Assembly (NCBI GenBank): GCA_002393955.1
Contig: DGSK01000055.1
Coordinates: forward strand, 1-57,715
Source of the DNA: Lachnospiraceae bacterium UBA4364
GTDB taxonomy: Bacteria > Bacillota > Clostridia > Lachnospirales > Lachnospiraceae
Direction of reading: 5' to 3'
Length of the DNA: 57,715 bases
The position numbers and the translations under genes were made by a program. Numbering within the stretch: the first letter of the stretch is position 1; each line of letters starts with the position of its first letter. Below the pieces are notes generated by a model, which saw only the letters and a list, made by a program, of their open reading frames with translations, had not been told where the DNA came from and made no database searches. Positions 27,414 through 34,826 of the stretch are shown piece by piece.

Positions 27414-28693
27414 AGATCCTCTGGCTCTGTAATATGGTACCTGCTTTTATTGCAGCGACCATGAAGCAGAAAAAACATTATAAGGAAGGCTGGATTCTCG
27501 GGGCTTACGAAGAAATAAAAAAGCAGGAAAGTCCGGAGGTGGCTTTCGCTTTCCCGGTGTCTCAGGAGGACCTGGTAAAAACCGATATACTCAGGGGAGA
27601 AGCAGAGGGCGCCCGCTATTACGGTTTCTACGAGGATACAGAGCATCCCGAGAAGTACGATAAAGCTCTTGAGGCATCGTTGGGACTTATATGTGAAGAG
27701 TATCATCCTGATGTCATACATTGTTATGGCACGGAATTCCCACATACGAGGGCAATGCTCAGGGTGACTGAGTGGCGCGATCGGGTGATGATCCATATCC
27801 AGGGTGTGATGTCGGACTGTGCTAAGCAGTATTTTGGCATGCTTCCGGAGCGGGTGATAAAGAGCGTGACTTTCAGGGATCGTATAAAAAAGGACAGTAT
27901 TGCAAGCCAGAAGGAAAAATACCTGCTCCGTGCGGCAAATGAGGAGGAAGCTTTAAAGAATGTCCGGTATGTCTGCGGAAGGACAGAGTTTGACAAAAAT
28001 GCTGTTGCTGAGATCAATCCTTCATGCAGGTATTTCAGTCTCAATGAGACCGTGAGAAACTGCTTTTACGAGGGACGGTGGTCAGAAGAAAAGTGCATCC
28101 CACACAGCATATTCATGACGCAGGGAAACATACCGTTAAAGGGACTGCATGTGATGCTGGATGCGATGCCTTCCATACTGGAACACTATCCGGATACGGT
28201 GCTTGAAGTGGCGGGTGATGACGTGGTCAGGGGAAAAAGTCTCAAGGACAGGATCAAGCTCCCCGCATATGGCAAATACTTAAAGGAACTTATAGAAAAG
28301 AATGACCTGAAGGACCGGGTAAAGTTCCTGGGGCCTCTTAGCGCAACGCAGATAAAGAAAAAGTATCTGTCCTGCAATGTTTTTGTGCTGCCGTCATTTA
28401 TCGAAAATTCTCCCAATTCCCTGGGGGAGGCTATGCTATTGGGCGTGCCTGTAGTGGCATCTGAAACCGGCGGTATTCCATCGCTTGTGGAGGATGGTAA
28501 AGAAGTGCTGCTTACAAAGCCCGGTGACAGTGAAATGCTTGCGGAAAGGATACTGGATATATTTGATGACGGGATGTTTGCGGCATTGCTGGGTGAGAAT
28601 GCCGCCGCAAGGGCTGCGCTTACCCATGACCGCATAGCAAATTATAAGATGCTTATCTGGATATATGAAGAGATAATGAAGGAAAACAGCTGA
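27410..28693 (+). CDS. Glycosyltransferase family 4
   Basis: 427 residues with the two-domain GT-B fold. The C-terminal donor domain carries FVLPSFIENSPNSLGEAM and GVPVVASETGGIPSLVEDG, the ExxxxxxxE-type motif. The N-terminal half includes PDVIHCYGTEFPH, an acceptor-side stretch. It would be a retaining transferase working on the cytoplasmic face. The ribosome site AAAGGGGAAAG is excellent and lies inside the end of the previous gene. Confidence 0.88.
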   Translation: MKILWLCNMVPAFIAATMKQKKHYKEGWILGAYEEIKKQESPEVAFAFPVSQEDLVKTDILRGEAEGARYYGFYEDTEHPEKYDKALEASLGLICEEYHPDVIHCYGTEFPHTRAMLRVTEWRDRVMIHIQGVMSDCAKQYFGMLPERVIKSVTFRDRIKKDSIASQKEKYLLRAANEEEALKNVRYVCGRTEFDKNAVAEINPSCRYFSLNETVRNCFYEGRWSEEKCIPHSIFMTQGNIPLKGLHVMLDAMPSILEHYPDTVLEVAGDDVVRGKSLKDRIKLPAYGKYLKELIEKNDLKDRVKFLGPLSATQIKKKYLSCNVFVLPSFIENSPNSLGEAMLLGVPVVASETGGIPSLVEDGKEVLLTKPGDSEMLAERILDIFDDGMFAALLGENAAARAALTHDRIANYKMLIWIYEEIMKENS

Positions 28694-28697
28694 TCGT

Positions 28698-29903
28698 ATG
28701 AGGATCACTTTTATCACAAACTATATGACGCCGCATCAGCGTCCCTTTTGTGAGGCTATGTACGCTCTTATAAAAGAGGATTTTCATTTTATATCCACTA
28801 CCATCATGGAAAATGAAAGAAAAGATATGGGGTGGTCTTCTGATATAAAGGATCTTCCGTATGCTTCATTCTATGATGATGATTATGATGTGAGTGAGAG
28901 TTATGTTATGGACTGTGATGCGCTTATATGCGGCGGCACACATTCCATGTACATAAGTAAGAGGCTGGAGGCAGGAAAGCTTACATTCAGATATTATGAG
29001 AGACTGTATAAAAAAGGCCGCATGCAGGCGTATCTGTCAGGCTCTTTTTTTAAAAACAAAAAAGAGCACGGGGCAGTGAAGCACCTGCCTGTATATTTAT
29101 TGTGCGCAGGTGCATATGTGGCTTCGGATTTTGACCTTATAGGTGCATATAAGGGGAAGATGCTCAGATATGGTTATTTTCCTGAATTCATAAAAAAAGA
29201 TCCTGGTAAAATAATGGAGCATAAGGATAATGAAGTGCCTGAAATACTCTGGAGCGGAAGACAGTTAGACTGGAAGCATCCCGGAGCAGCAGTATTTGTT
29301 GCGGAACATTTAAAGGAAAAAGGCATCCCATTTCATATGACTATAGTGGGAGACGGCGAGTGCAGGGAAAACATCGGACTTGCAGTAGAGGAAAAGAATC
29401 TCCACGAATATGTGACATTAAAAGGATTTGAAAAATCCTCAGATATAAGAGAACGAATGGATCATGCGGATATCTATCTGATGACCAGTGATATGCAGGA
29501 GGGGTGGGGGGCTGTTGTAAATGAAGCGATGAACGCCGGATGTGCTGTGGTTGCATCACATGAGGCAGGATCTGTTCCATACCTTATAGAACACGGTATC
29601 AATGGTCTGGTATACAGGAGCGGGAATTTGCAGGAGCTTTCTTTATACGTGGCGAAGCTCTGCAATGACAAAAGACTTCGTCGGCGCCTGGGGCTGGCCG
29701 CTTATGAAACTATCAGGTCAGAGTGGAATGCCGAAGCAGCGGCCGGAAGATTTGTCAGGCTCTGTGAGAAACTCTGCAGTGAAGGTATGAATGACGGAAG
29801 GATGCTCTCACAGATTGAGGGAATTGAAAAGACAGGACCGCTTTCAGCAGCACCGGTAATAAAAACATCAGAAGGTTATGATCACGTCAGGAGCCGAGTG
29901 TAA
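28698..29903 (+). CDS. Glycosyltransferase family 4
   Basis: 401 residues. The donor domain is clear from EILWSGRQLDWKHPG through MTIVGDGECREN to QEGWGAVVNEAMNAGCAVVA. The first 170 residues are less typical (TLVT-free, with CGGTHSMYISKRLE). It starts 4 bases after the previous GT4. Its last codons form one arm of a nested stem-loop that closes just before the next gene. The sugar is not known. Confidence 0.86.
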   Translation: MRITFITNYMTPHQRPFCEAMYALIKEDFHFISTTIMENERKDMGWSSDIKDLPYASFYDDDYDVSESYVMDCDALICGGTHSMYISKRLEAGKLTFRYYERLYKKGRMQAYLSGSFFKNKKEHGAVKHLPVYLLCAGAYVASDFDLIGAYKGKMLRYGYFPEFIKKDPGKIMEHKDNEVPEILWSGRQLDWKHPGAAVFVAEHLKEKGIPFHMTIVGDGECRENIGLAVEEKNLHEYVTLKGFEKSSDIRERMDHADIYLMTSDMQEGWGAVVNEAMNAGCAVVASHEAGSVPYLIEHGINGLVYRSGNLQELSLYVAKLCNDKRLRRRLGLAAYETIRSEWNAEAAAGRFVRLCEKLCSEGMNDGRMLSQIEGIEKTGPLSAAPVIKTSEGYDHVRSRV

Positions 29904-29937
29904 AAAATCGCTCTGAAAGAGGCGGTTTGGGCTCGGC
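29893..29937 (+). other. Nested stem-loop between two glycosyltransferase genes
   Basis: GCCGAG (29893-29898) can pair with CTCGGC (29932-29937). Inside, AATCGCTCT and AGAGGCGGTT form a second stem with one bulge. The outer arm ends immediately before the ATGGAG that supplies the next gene's ribosome site. It could limit transcription or translation of the last two transferases. Confidence 0.45.
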
Positions 29938-29949
29938 ATGGAGATTAAA

Positions 29950-30903
29950 ATGAATGTAATAGCAGCGGCTTTCGCGTTTGAAGAAGACTATGGTAATTCA
30001 CCTCAGCTTACCGGGAGATCGGATGAGCAGAAGATTAGGGTGTATATGAGGAATATCGTGGTATCCCTTGTTTCGGCACACAGAATGAATCCCGATGACA
30101 GAACTGTTCTGGTGACGAATGCCGATATCCCCGGGGAATACAGGAAGGAACTTGAAGACGGCGGTGTGGAAATTGAAAGGATTGAGTTTGACAGTTTCCG
30201 CATGCCTAAGAAATTCATATGGTCTCTTGCTTTTTTTAAACTGTGTGCCTTGGAATACCTTCTGAATAACGATGAATACGAGAAAATACTTCTTGTAGAC
30301 AGTGATACGTATACCGTGAAAGATTTTAAAGAGCTTTGGAAAGAGGCTGATAAGGGCATACTTCTCTACAATGTATGCCATTCCATAGAACATCCGGAGC
30401 GGGTAAAGATAATTGAGGATTACAGAAAGCTGTATCCTGAGGAAGATGAAAATATCGTACATTACGGAGGAGAGTTTATCTGCGGCAGAAAAGAGAATAT
30501 CAGCAGATATATAGAAGAGTGCCGGGAGGTTTATAAACGGATATGTGCATCGGATTATGATGTGCAGGACAATATAGGTGATGAAACGCTTACGGCAATA
30601 GCAGCGGCACATTTAAAACGACAGGCGCTGATAATAGAGGCCGGTGCTTATGTGACCAGGTACTGGACGGAAGAACGGTTCTATCTGGTGAGCACCAACA
30701 CAGTCTATAATCCTGTGTGCGTATGGCATCTCCCAGGAGAAAAGGACAAGGGGATGCTGATAATGTATGACTATTATATAAAGCATAAGGTTTTCCCGGA
30801 ATTAAAGAAGTCACTGAAAATTTATGGACTGGCAGATGGGAAAAGACCTTATTTCTTTGACTCCATGTACGCAAAGTGGGTAAGAAGGAACGCAAAAAAA
30901 TGA
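29950..30903 (+). CDS. Glycosyltransferase, GT8-like nucleotide-sugar transferase
   Basis: 317 residues. The pattern MNVIAAAFAFEEDYG, FFKLCALEYLL and the metal motif LLVDSDTYTVKD (near residue 115), then VHYGGEFICGRKENI, resembles family 8 or related GT-A enzymes with DxD = DSD. A WHLPGEKDKG-like H near the C-terminus also fits. The ATG at 29950 is preferred because GGAG (29940-29943) lies 6 bases upstream; that GGAG is part of the alternative start at 29938. It overlaps the next gene by 4 bases. Confidence 0.72.
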   Translation: MNVIAAAFAFEEDYGNSPQLTGRSDEQKIRVYMRNIVVSLVSAHRMNPDDRTVLVTNADIPGEYRKELEDGGVEIERIEFDSFRMPKKFIWSLAFFKLCALEYLLNNDEYEKILLVDSDTYTVKDFKELWKEADKGILLYNVCHSIEHPERVKIIEDYRKLYPEEDENIVHYGGEFICGRKENISRYIEECREVYKRICASDYDVQDNIGDETLTAIAAAHLKRQALIIEAGAYVTRYWTEERFYLVSTNTVYNPVCVWHLPGEKDKGMLIMYDYYIKHKVFPELKKSLKIYGLADGKRPYFFDSMYAKWVRRNAKK

Positions 30904-31931
30904 CAGGTGGTAATGCAGATAATACCGGAACACTGGATGTGATAATCCCGGTATTCAACAAAGAAAAATATCTGAGGCGATGCGTTGACAGTGTACTGGC
31001 ACAGTCATATGCTCCCGCGCGCATTATCCTTGTTGATGACGGTTCGACAGACGGAAGCCCTAAACTATGTGATGAGCTGGCGGCAGAATACGATACCGTC
31101 GAGGTCATTCATCAGAAAAACGCCGGCGCGTCAGCTGCAAGGAATACAGGCATTGGTGCTGCGGACGGGGATTTTATAGGATTTATTGATGCTGATGATT
31201 GGGCTGACATTGATATGTATGAAAAGTTAATAAAGGCTCTTTGCGAAGAAGGGCATGAAAAGATTCCCGCTGCGCAGCTTATGAACAGACAGTACAGTGA
31301 AGACGGCACGCTGGTACTGTACACCGGAACTGACAAAGCGTCTGTATATGTGATAAAGACGGAAGATTTTTATGAACAGCTGATAATGCACACAGGAGAT
31401 TCTTCTATGTGTACCAAGGTGTTCAGGGGGGAATTTGTAAGAAGGTATAAATTTGCAGAGGGTGAGAAGAATGAGGATTTTGAACTTCTTCTGAGGATGC
31501 TTCCGGAGATGGGAGAGGGGATACTTACCCTGGATACTCCCGGATATAACATAGAGTTAAGCGGCAGCAGTGTGACAAGGGGAAAGTATGACCAGTCGCT
31601 TTACGAGAGCATGATGAAGAATGCTTTTACAGCACTGCGTGTCGCAAGAGAAAAATACCAGGATCATATCAGCCAGGCTGAACGCTTTACTTATGTGCAG
31701 TCACTGGATTTTATGCTGCATATACCTATAGAGAGAATGACGGCAGACAATAGTTTCTATATGCGTATAGTAAGGTATTTAAGAAGTGAAAAGCAAAATA
31801 TAAAAAAGAACCGTTACCTTACAAAGAAACAGCGCAGATATCTGCTTCTGCTGCTGGATGCACCGGTGGCGGTGAGAAAGACACACAGAATGATAATGAA
31901 TGTACGGGGAGACGGAAGAACGGAAAAATAG
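30900..31931 (+). CDS. Glycosyltransferase family 2, last gene of the polysaccharide cluster
   Basis: 343 residues of a common GT2 type: LDVIIPVFNKEKYLRRCVDS, VDDGSTDGSPKLCDE, NAGASAARNTGIG and IDADDWAD at the DxD site. The C-terminal half (from about 220) is a helical tail seen in EPS and teichoic-acid GT2 enzymes. The ATG at 30900 overlaps the previous stop and follows AAGAAGGAA. The 126-base gap afterwards carries a new promoter, so the cluster probably ends here. Confidence 0.88.
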   Translation: MTGGNADNTGTLDVIIPVFNKEKYLRRCVDSVLAQSYAPARIILVDDGSTDGSPKLCDELAAEYDTVEVIHQKNAGASAARNTGIGAADGDFIGFIDADDWADIDMYEKLIKALCEEGHEKIPAAQLMNRQYSEDGTLVLYTGTDKASVYVIKTEDFYEQLIMHTGDSSMCTKVFRGEFVRRYKFAEGEKNEDFELLLRMLPEMGEGILTLDTPGYNIELSGSSVTRGKYDQSLYESMMKNAFTALRVAREKYQDHISQAERFTYVQSLDFMLHIPIERMTADNSFYMRIVRYLRSEKQNIKKNRYLTKKQRRYLLLLLDAPVAVRKTHRMIMNVRGDGRTEK

Positions 31932-31992
31932 TTTTCCGGAAATTGCGAAAAGAGCGGACGGACTCAGCATATCTTATGCCGATGTTTGTTGT

Positions 31993-32020
31993 GTGACAAT
32001 GCGGCTGACGGTGTTATAAT
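31993..32020 (+). promoter_or_regulatory. Promoter for the lipoprotein gene
   Basis: TATAAT at 32015-32020 is preceded by TGT (extended -10), and GTGACA at 31993-31998 lies 16 bases upstream. The start codon is 38 bases downstream. Confidence 0.65.
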
Positions 32021-32057
32021 CAAGAGTAAGAAGGTTCAGGAGAGAGGGAAAACTCTG

Positions 32058-33440
32058 ATGAAAAAGAAATTAATTTCAGCAATTCTCATTGCGGCGGCTG
32101 TGGCAGCAGCTGTATCGGGTTGCGGGTACCACAACGGCGGTATAAATTTTGACGCCAACGCAAATGTGAATGTGAACGGAAACGAAATAATCAATACTAA
32201 TGATGGTAACAATACATCTGTTCCTACACCTACATCCACACCGGGGACAGGGGACGGAAGCGGCGAGACTGATCCGGATCAGGAAAAAGCAGAAGATGTT
32301 TATAATGATTTCCTGAATAACGGAAGAAAGGTTAAAACGTCCAAACAGTATAAGGAAGACGATGCCCAGGGAAATTATGACGGGCTTTTATACGGAGAAT
32401 ACAGTATTGATGAACTGCGTGAGGCTTTTGAAAAGCAGGAGGGCATCGGAACATCCGTAAAGTATGTGATAATGGATCTTGGCGATGATGGAACAAATGA
32501 GCTGGTGGTCTATTTTGAGGCCGATAATGCCGGGTATTTTTCTTATATGTGTTACATATATTATGACAGGGGCGAGCTGATCCTTGGCGCACATACAACC
32601 GACGGAAACAGGAGCTACGGTAAGCTGTACGATACCGGATATCTTGAACGTGGTGTTGCCAGTGGCGGCCTTGGCTCATATTCTGTTTACAGCATATCTT
32701 CCGAGGGTGAGACAGAGATGGTGATGTCACTCAATTCCTACAGCGGTTTTGAGGCGGCAAATGTGGCTTACTATCTGGATGTGGATGACAGGGAAGCACT
32801 CTTTACAGAGTTAGATAAGCTTATAGGCAATGCAAATGAATTTTTCATATATGTCTACGCCGATAATGGCGAGGTATATGTTAGTGTTGAGGAATTTGAT
32901 TCCACCGAATCAAAAAGGCAGTCAGAAGAAGAATTTATAAAGGCGCTTGAAGACAATGGCGTTCATGTGATCTCGAGCATGGAAATGCAGGAAATTACTG
33001 ACACTTCCGAATACAGGACAAAAGAAGTGAATTGGAAGATACTGTATGAGTCGGAATCAGCAGGCAGCAGTGCAGATTTCGGTGGTTCTGAATTTTCGGC
33101 TATAGAGGGCGAATGGGTACTCTACTATATAGAAGAGGAAGGCTCTGGGCAGTATGCATACGAAACAGATCTGTATGAGTATTACCGTTTCTATGACGAC
33201 ATGACTGCGGACTATATGGAAGTGCTGGATGGGGAAGTAGTGGAAGAAGTATCCGGACTCGAGGTGACGATGAGCGAGGACGGCGGATACGAGATCGACT
33301 ATAAGAATTCAAAGGGCAGGCAGTTAGTCAATATAAGCGGCTTTAACGAGGATGGATACCTGGAGATAACCAGGACCTCTTGGGAGGGAGATATGCCATG
33401 GGGATATTATGCACTCTTCAGCCCGATGGAAGGTAATTAA
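32058..33440 (+). CDS. Lipoprotein with low-complexity linker, function unknown
   Basis: 460 residues. The lipobox VSGC near residue 22 follows a short basic and hydrophobic signal; translation from 32058 fits GAGAGGGAAAAC. An Asn/Val/Asn-rich stretch and a Thr/Pro linker run from about 35 to 80. A middle region shows YVIMDLGDDGTNELVVYFE, which resembles FG-GAP-like or DUF-type calcium-binding loops. The last 110 residues (GEWVLYYIEEEG to the end) look like a lipocalin-like beta domain. It would be anchored on the outer face. No enzyme motif is seen. Confidence 0.72.
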   Translation: MKKKLISAILIAAAVAAAVSGCGYHNGGINFDANANVNVNGNEIINTNDGNNTSVPTPTSTPGTGDGSGETDPDQEKAEDVYNDFLNNGRKVKTSKQYKEDDAQGNYDGLLYGEYSIDELREAFEKQEGIGTSVKYVIMDLGDDGTNELVVYFEADNAGYFSYMCYIYYDRGELILGAHTTDGNRSYGKLYDTGYLERGVASGGLGSYSVYSISSEGETEMVMSLNSYSGFEAANVAYYLDVDDREALFTELDKLIGNANEFFIYVYADNGEVYVSVEEFDSTESKRQSEEEFIKALEDNGVHVISSMEMQEITDTSEYRTKEVNWKILYESESAGSSADFGGSEFSAIEGEWVLYYIEEEGSGQYAYETDLYEYYRFYDDMTADYMEVLDGEVVEEVSGLEVTMSEDGGYEIDYKNSKGRQLVNISGFNEDGYLEITRTSWEGDMPWGYYALFSPMEGN

Positions 33441-33459
33441 AGGATGCAAATTACTATAA

Positions 33460-33488
33460 CGTCCCGCATATAGTCTCTGGGAAGTCTT
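33460..33488. repeat. Short palindromic copy of the repeat family (copy B)
   Basis: CGTCCCGCATATAGTCTC, followed by TGGGAAGTC, shares the exact core CATATAGTCT with the copy at the window's end and has the same CCC/GGG arms. Two bases in the arms differ. Confidence 0.5.
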
Positions 33489-33545
33489 AAAAACAACTTG
33501 AGCACAGTGAGAAATTAATAATAAAAAATACAGGAGGGAAAAGTA

Positions 33546-34169
33546 ATGGGTTTATTTGATTCATTTGCAAACCAGGCAGGAAACATGATCAGAAACGAGG
33601 CAAGGAAGACCGGAAGTGAATTGGTTCACAATGCATCCGGTGCTATACAGAATGGTCTTGCCAATGCAGGAAACAAGTCGGAGCAGTTTTCTTTCCCGAA
33701 TCTGCCGACGGATGTTGCAAGCCTTATGGCGCTTCCGGAAGCAACTCTGGATAGCCCGTTTAAGACTGCTGCACTTACGCTCGTGGCTCTTCTTCAGTAT
33801 GAGAATAATCCGGAAATGTGCTTTGCAATGCTTGATGCACTCAGGGGACCGGATCCTATGACACCGATGGGAAAGAGTTTCATAAAGGACAGAATGAGCG
33901 GAAAGGCATATAAGGCAAGGTCATTTTTTGCAGGTGCTACTGTAGCGAATAACTATACACCTACTGCTCCATATACTATAACTGTAAGCAGCAATCCGTA
34001 TTCATATCCGGATCCTAATTGGGCTACGCTCTTTGTACAGAGTGCCGGCGCAGATTCACCGAGGCAGATCAAGATGAGACTGAAGCCATCCACAGGACAG
34101 TGGTTCTTAAATGACATCCAGTGTCTTAGCGATATCCGTACCCCTGCAGCCGATGATCCCTGGGCATAA
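33546..34169 (+). CDS. Conserved hypothetical cytoplasmic protein
   Basis: 207 residues; I do not know a function. The start MGLFDSFANQAGNMIRNEARKTG predicts an amphipathic helix. The middle (TLVALLQYENNPEMCFAMLDALRGPDPMTPMGKSFIKDRM) is helical, and the C-terminal half is beta-rich with repeated Tyr/Pro/Asn (YTITVSSNPYSYPDPNW). No signal peptide or membrane helix is present. The ribosome site AGGAGGG is strong, so it is likely well expressed. It stands alone, between the lipoprotein and a terminator. Confidence 0.7.
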   Translation: MGLFDSFANQAGNMIRNEARKTGSELVHNASGAIQNGLANAGNKSEQFSFPNLPTDVASLMALPEATLDSPFKTAALTLVALLQYENNPEMCFAMLDALRGPDPMTPMGKSFIKDRMSGKAYKARSFFAGATVANNYTPTAPYTITVSSNPYSYPDPNWATLFVQSAGADSPRQIKMRLKPSTGQWFLNDIQCLSDIRTPAADDPWA

Positions 34170-34175
34170 ATAACC

Positions 34176-34252
34176 CCGGTACTTTTCTTTCAGTGCAAGC
34201 AGGCTTGCGCGTGAGAAAGTATTTTGGGCCAGTGGATCATAATATTGTCAGA
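34176..34252. repeat. Long repeat copy E (GCAAGC-type stem)
   Basis: From CGGTACTTTT through GCAAGCAGGCTTGCGCGTG to AGAAAGTATTTTGGGCC this matches the sequence at 43726-43790 base by base over most of its length. GTACTTTT and AGAAAGTA can pair, with GCAAG/CTTGC nested inside. It lies between the hypothetical gene and its terminator. Confidence 0.6.
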
Positions 34253-34284
34253 TAATGCCCGTGGGTGACCGCGGGCATTTTTAC
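34253..34284 (+). terminator. Rho-independent terminator before the metal-efflux locus
   Basis: AATGCCCG and CGGGCATT form a perfect 8-bp stem, followed by a run of T. It ends the preceding transcript just before the metal-responsive promoter. Confidence 0.82.
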
Positions 34285-34327
34285 TCGATTGACAAGAATA
34301 TATTGTAATGGGAAGCATAAGTTTTTC

Positions 34328-34355
34328 TTGACAATAATTATACAGGTGGTATACT
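34328..34355 (+). promoter_or_regulatory. Promoter of the metal-efflux operon
   Basis: TTGACA (34328-34333) and TATACT (34350-34355) are 16 bases apart, with TGG before the -10. The predicted start site falls at the edge of the operator that follows. Confidence 0.78.
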
Positions 34356-34362
34356 ACAGTTA

Positions 34363-34388
34363 AACATATGAATAACTGTTCATATGTT
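34363..34388. promoter_or_regulatory. ArsR/SmtB-type operator
   Basis: ACATATGAA, six bases, then TTCATATGT is a perfect inverted repeat; one more A-T pair extends each arm to 10 bp. This is the usual form of operators for zinc/cobalt-sensing ArsR repressors. Being placed just after the -10 box, a bound repressor would block transcription until metal rises. The likely binder is the product of 36889-37203. Confidence 0.8.
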
Positions 34389-34445
34389 CAGAAGAAATAT
34401 AACAGACTAACAGGATACAGAGGATGTGTCCGGGAAGGAAAAGAG

Positions 34446-34664
34446 ATGAAAAAAACTTACAAGATCGAAGTGGACTGCGCAAACTGTGCAAATAAGATGG
34501 AGGATGCCGCAAAGAAGACAGCGGGAGTAAAAGATGCGACAGTGAATTTCATGGCGCTTAAGATGAGCGTGGAATTTGAGGATGGCGCAGATATTAAGGC
34601 TGTCATGCAGGATGTCCTCAAAAACTGCAAAAAGGTTGAGGATGACTGCGAGATATATCTGTAA
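34446..34664 (+). CDS. Soluble heavy-metal-associated (HMA) domain protein
   Basis: 72 residues, a single ferredoxin-like HMA fold with the metal loop DCANCANKMEDAA in place of the usual GMTCxxC. Both cysteines (CxxC) are kept. It would carry a metal ion to the ATPase encoded downstream, which has no HMA domain of its own. The ATG at 34446 follows AAGGAAAAG; a reading from 34368 would start inside the operator and is rejected. Confidence 0.88.
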   Translation: MKKTYKIEVDCANCANKMEDAAKKTAGVKDATVNFMALKMSVEFEDGADIKAVMQDVLKNCKKVEDDCEIYL

Positions 34665-34674
34665 GTCAATAATT

Positions 34675-34796
34675 AAAACTTCCCACACCGTGTAATCTTG
34701 TCTGACGGTGTTTTAGGTGAGCAGTGCGAACGGCACCACCGTTAGGCAAGCTACCGGCGTGAGGAAGTTAGTGGTATACAACAAGTGGGAAGTTTT
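34675..34796. repeat. 122-bp element with perfect 12-bp inverted ends (copy C)
   Basis: AAAACTTCCCAC (34675-34686) and GTGGGAAGTTTT (34785-34796) are exact inverse complements. Inside, ACGGTG (34705-34710) can pair with either CACCGT at 34686-34691 or CACCGT at 34737-34742, and AACGG pairs with CCGTT nearby. The choices exclude each other. It fills most of the gap between the HMA gene and the ATPase gene. It could be a small mobile repeat or an RNA element read within the operon. Confidence 0.7.
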
Positions 34797-34826
34797 TGAT
34801 AACAAGATAATAATGGAGCACGAGAT

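Noticed and set aside
34368..34445. N-terminal extension of the HMA protein
   Set aside because: It begins inside the operator, downstream of the promoter start region, and has no ribosome site; the ATG at 34446 does.
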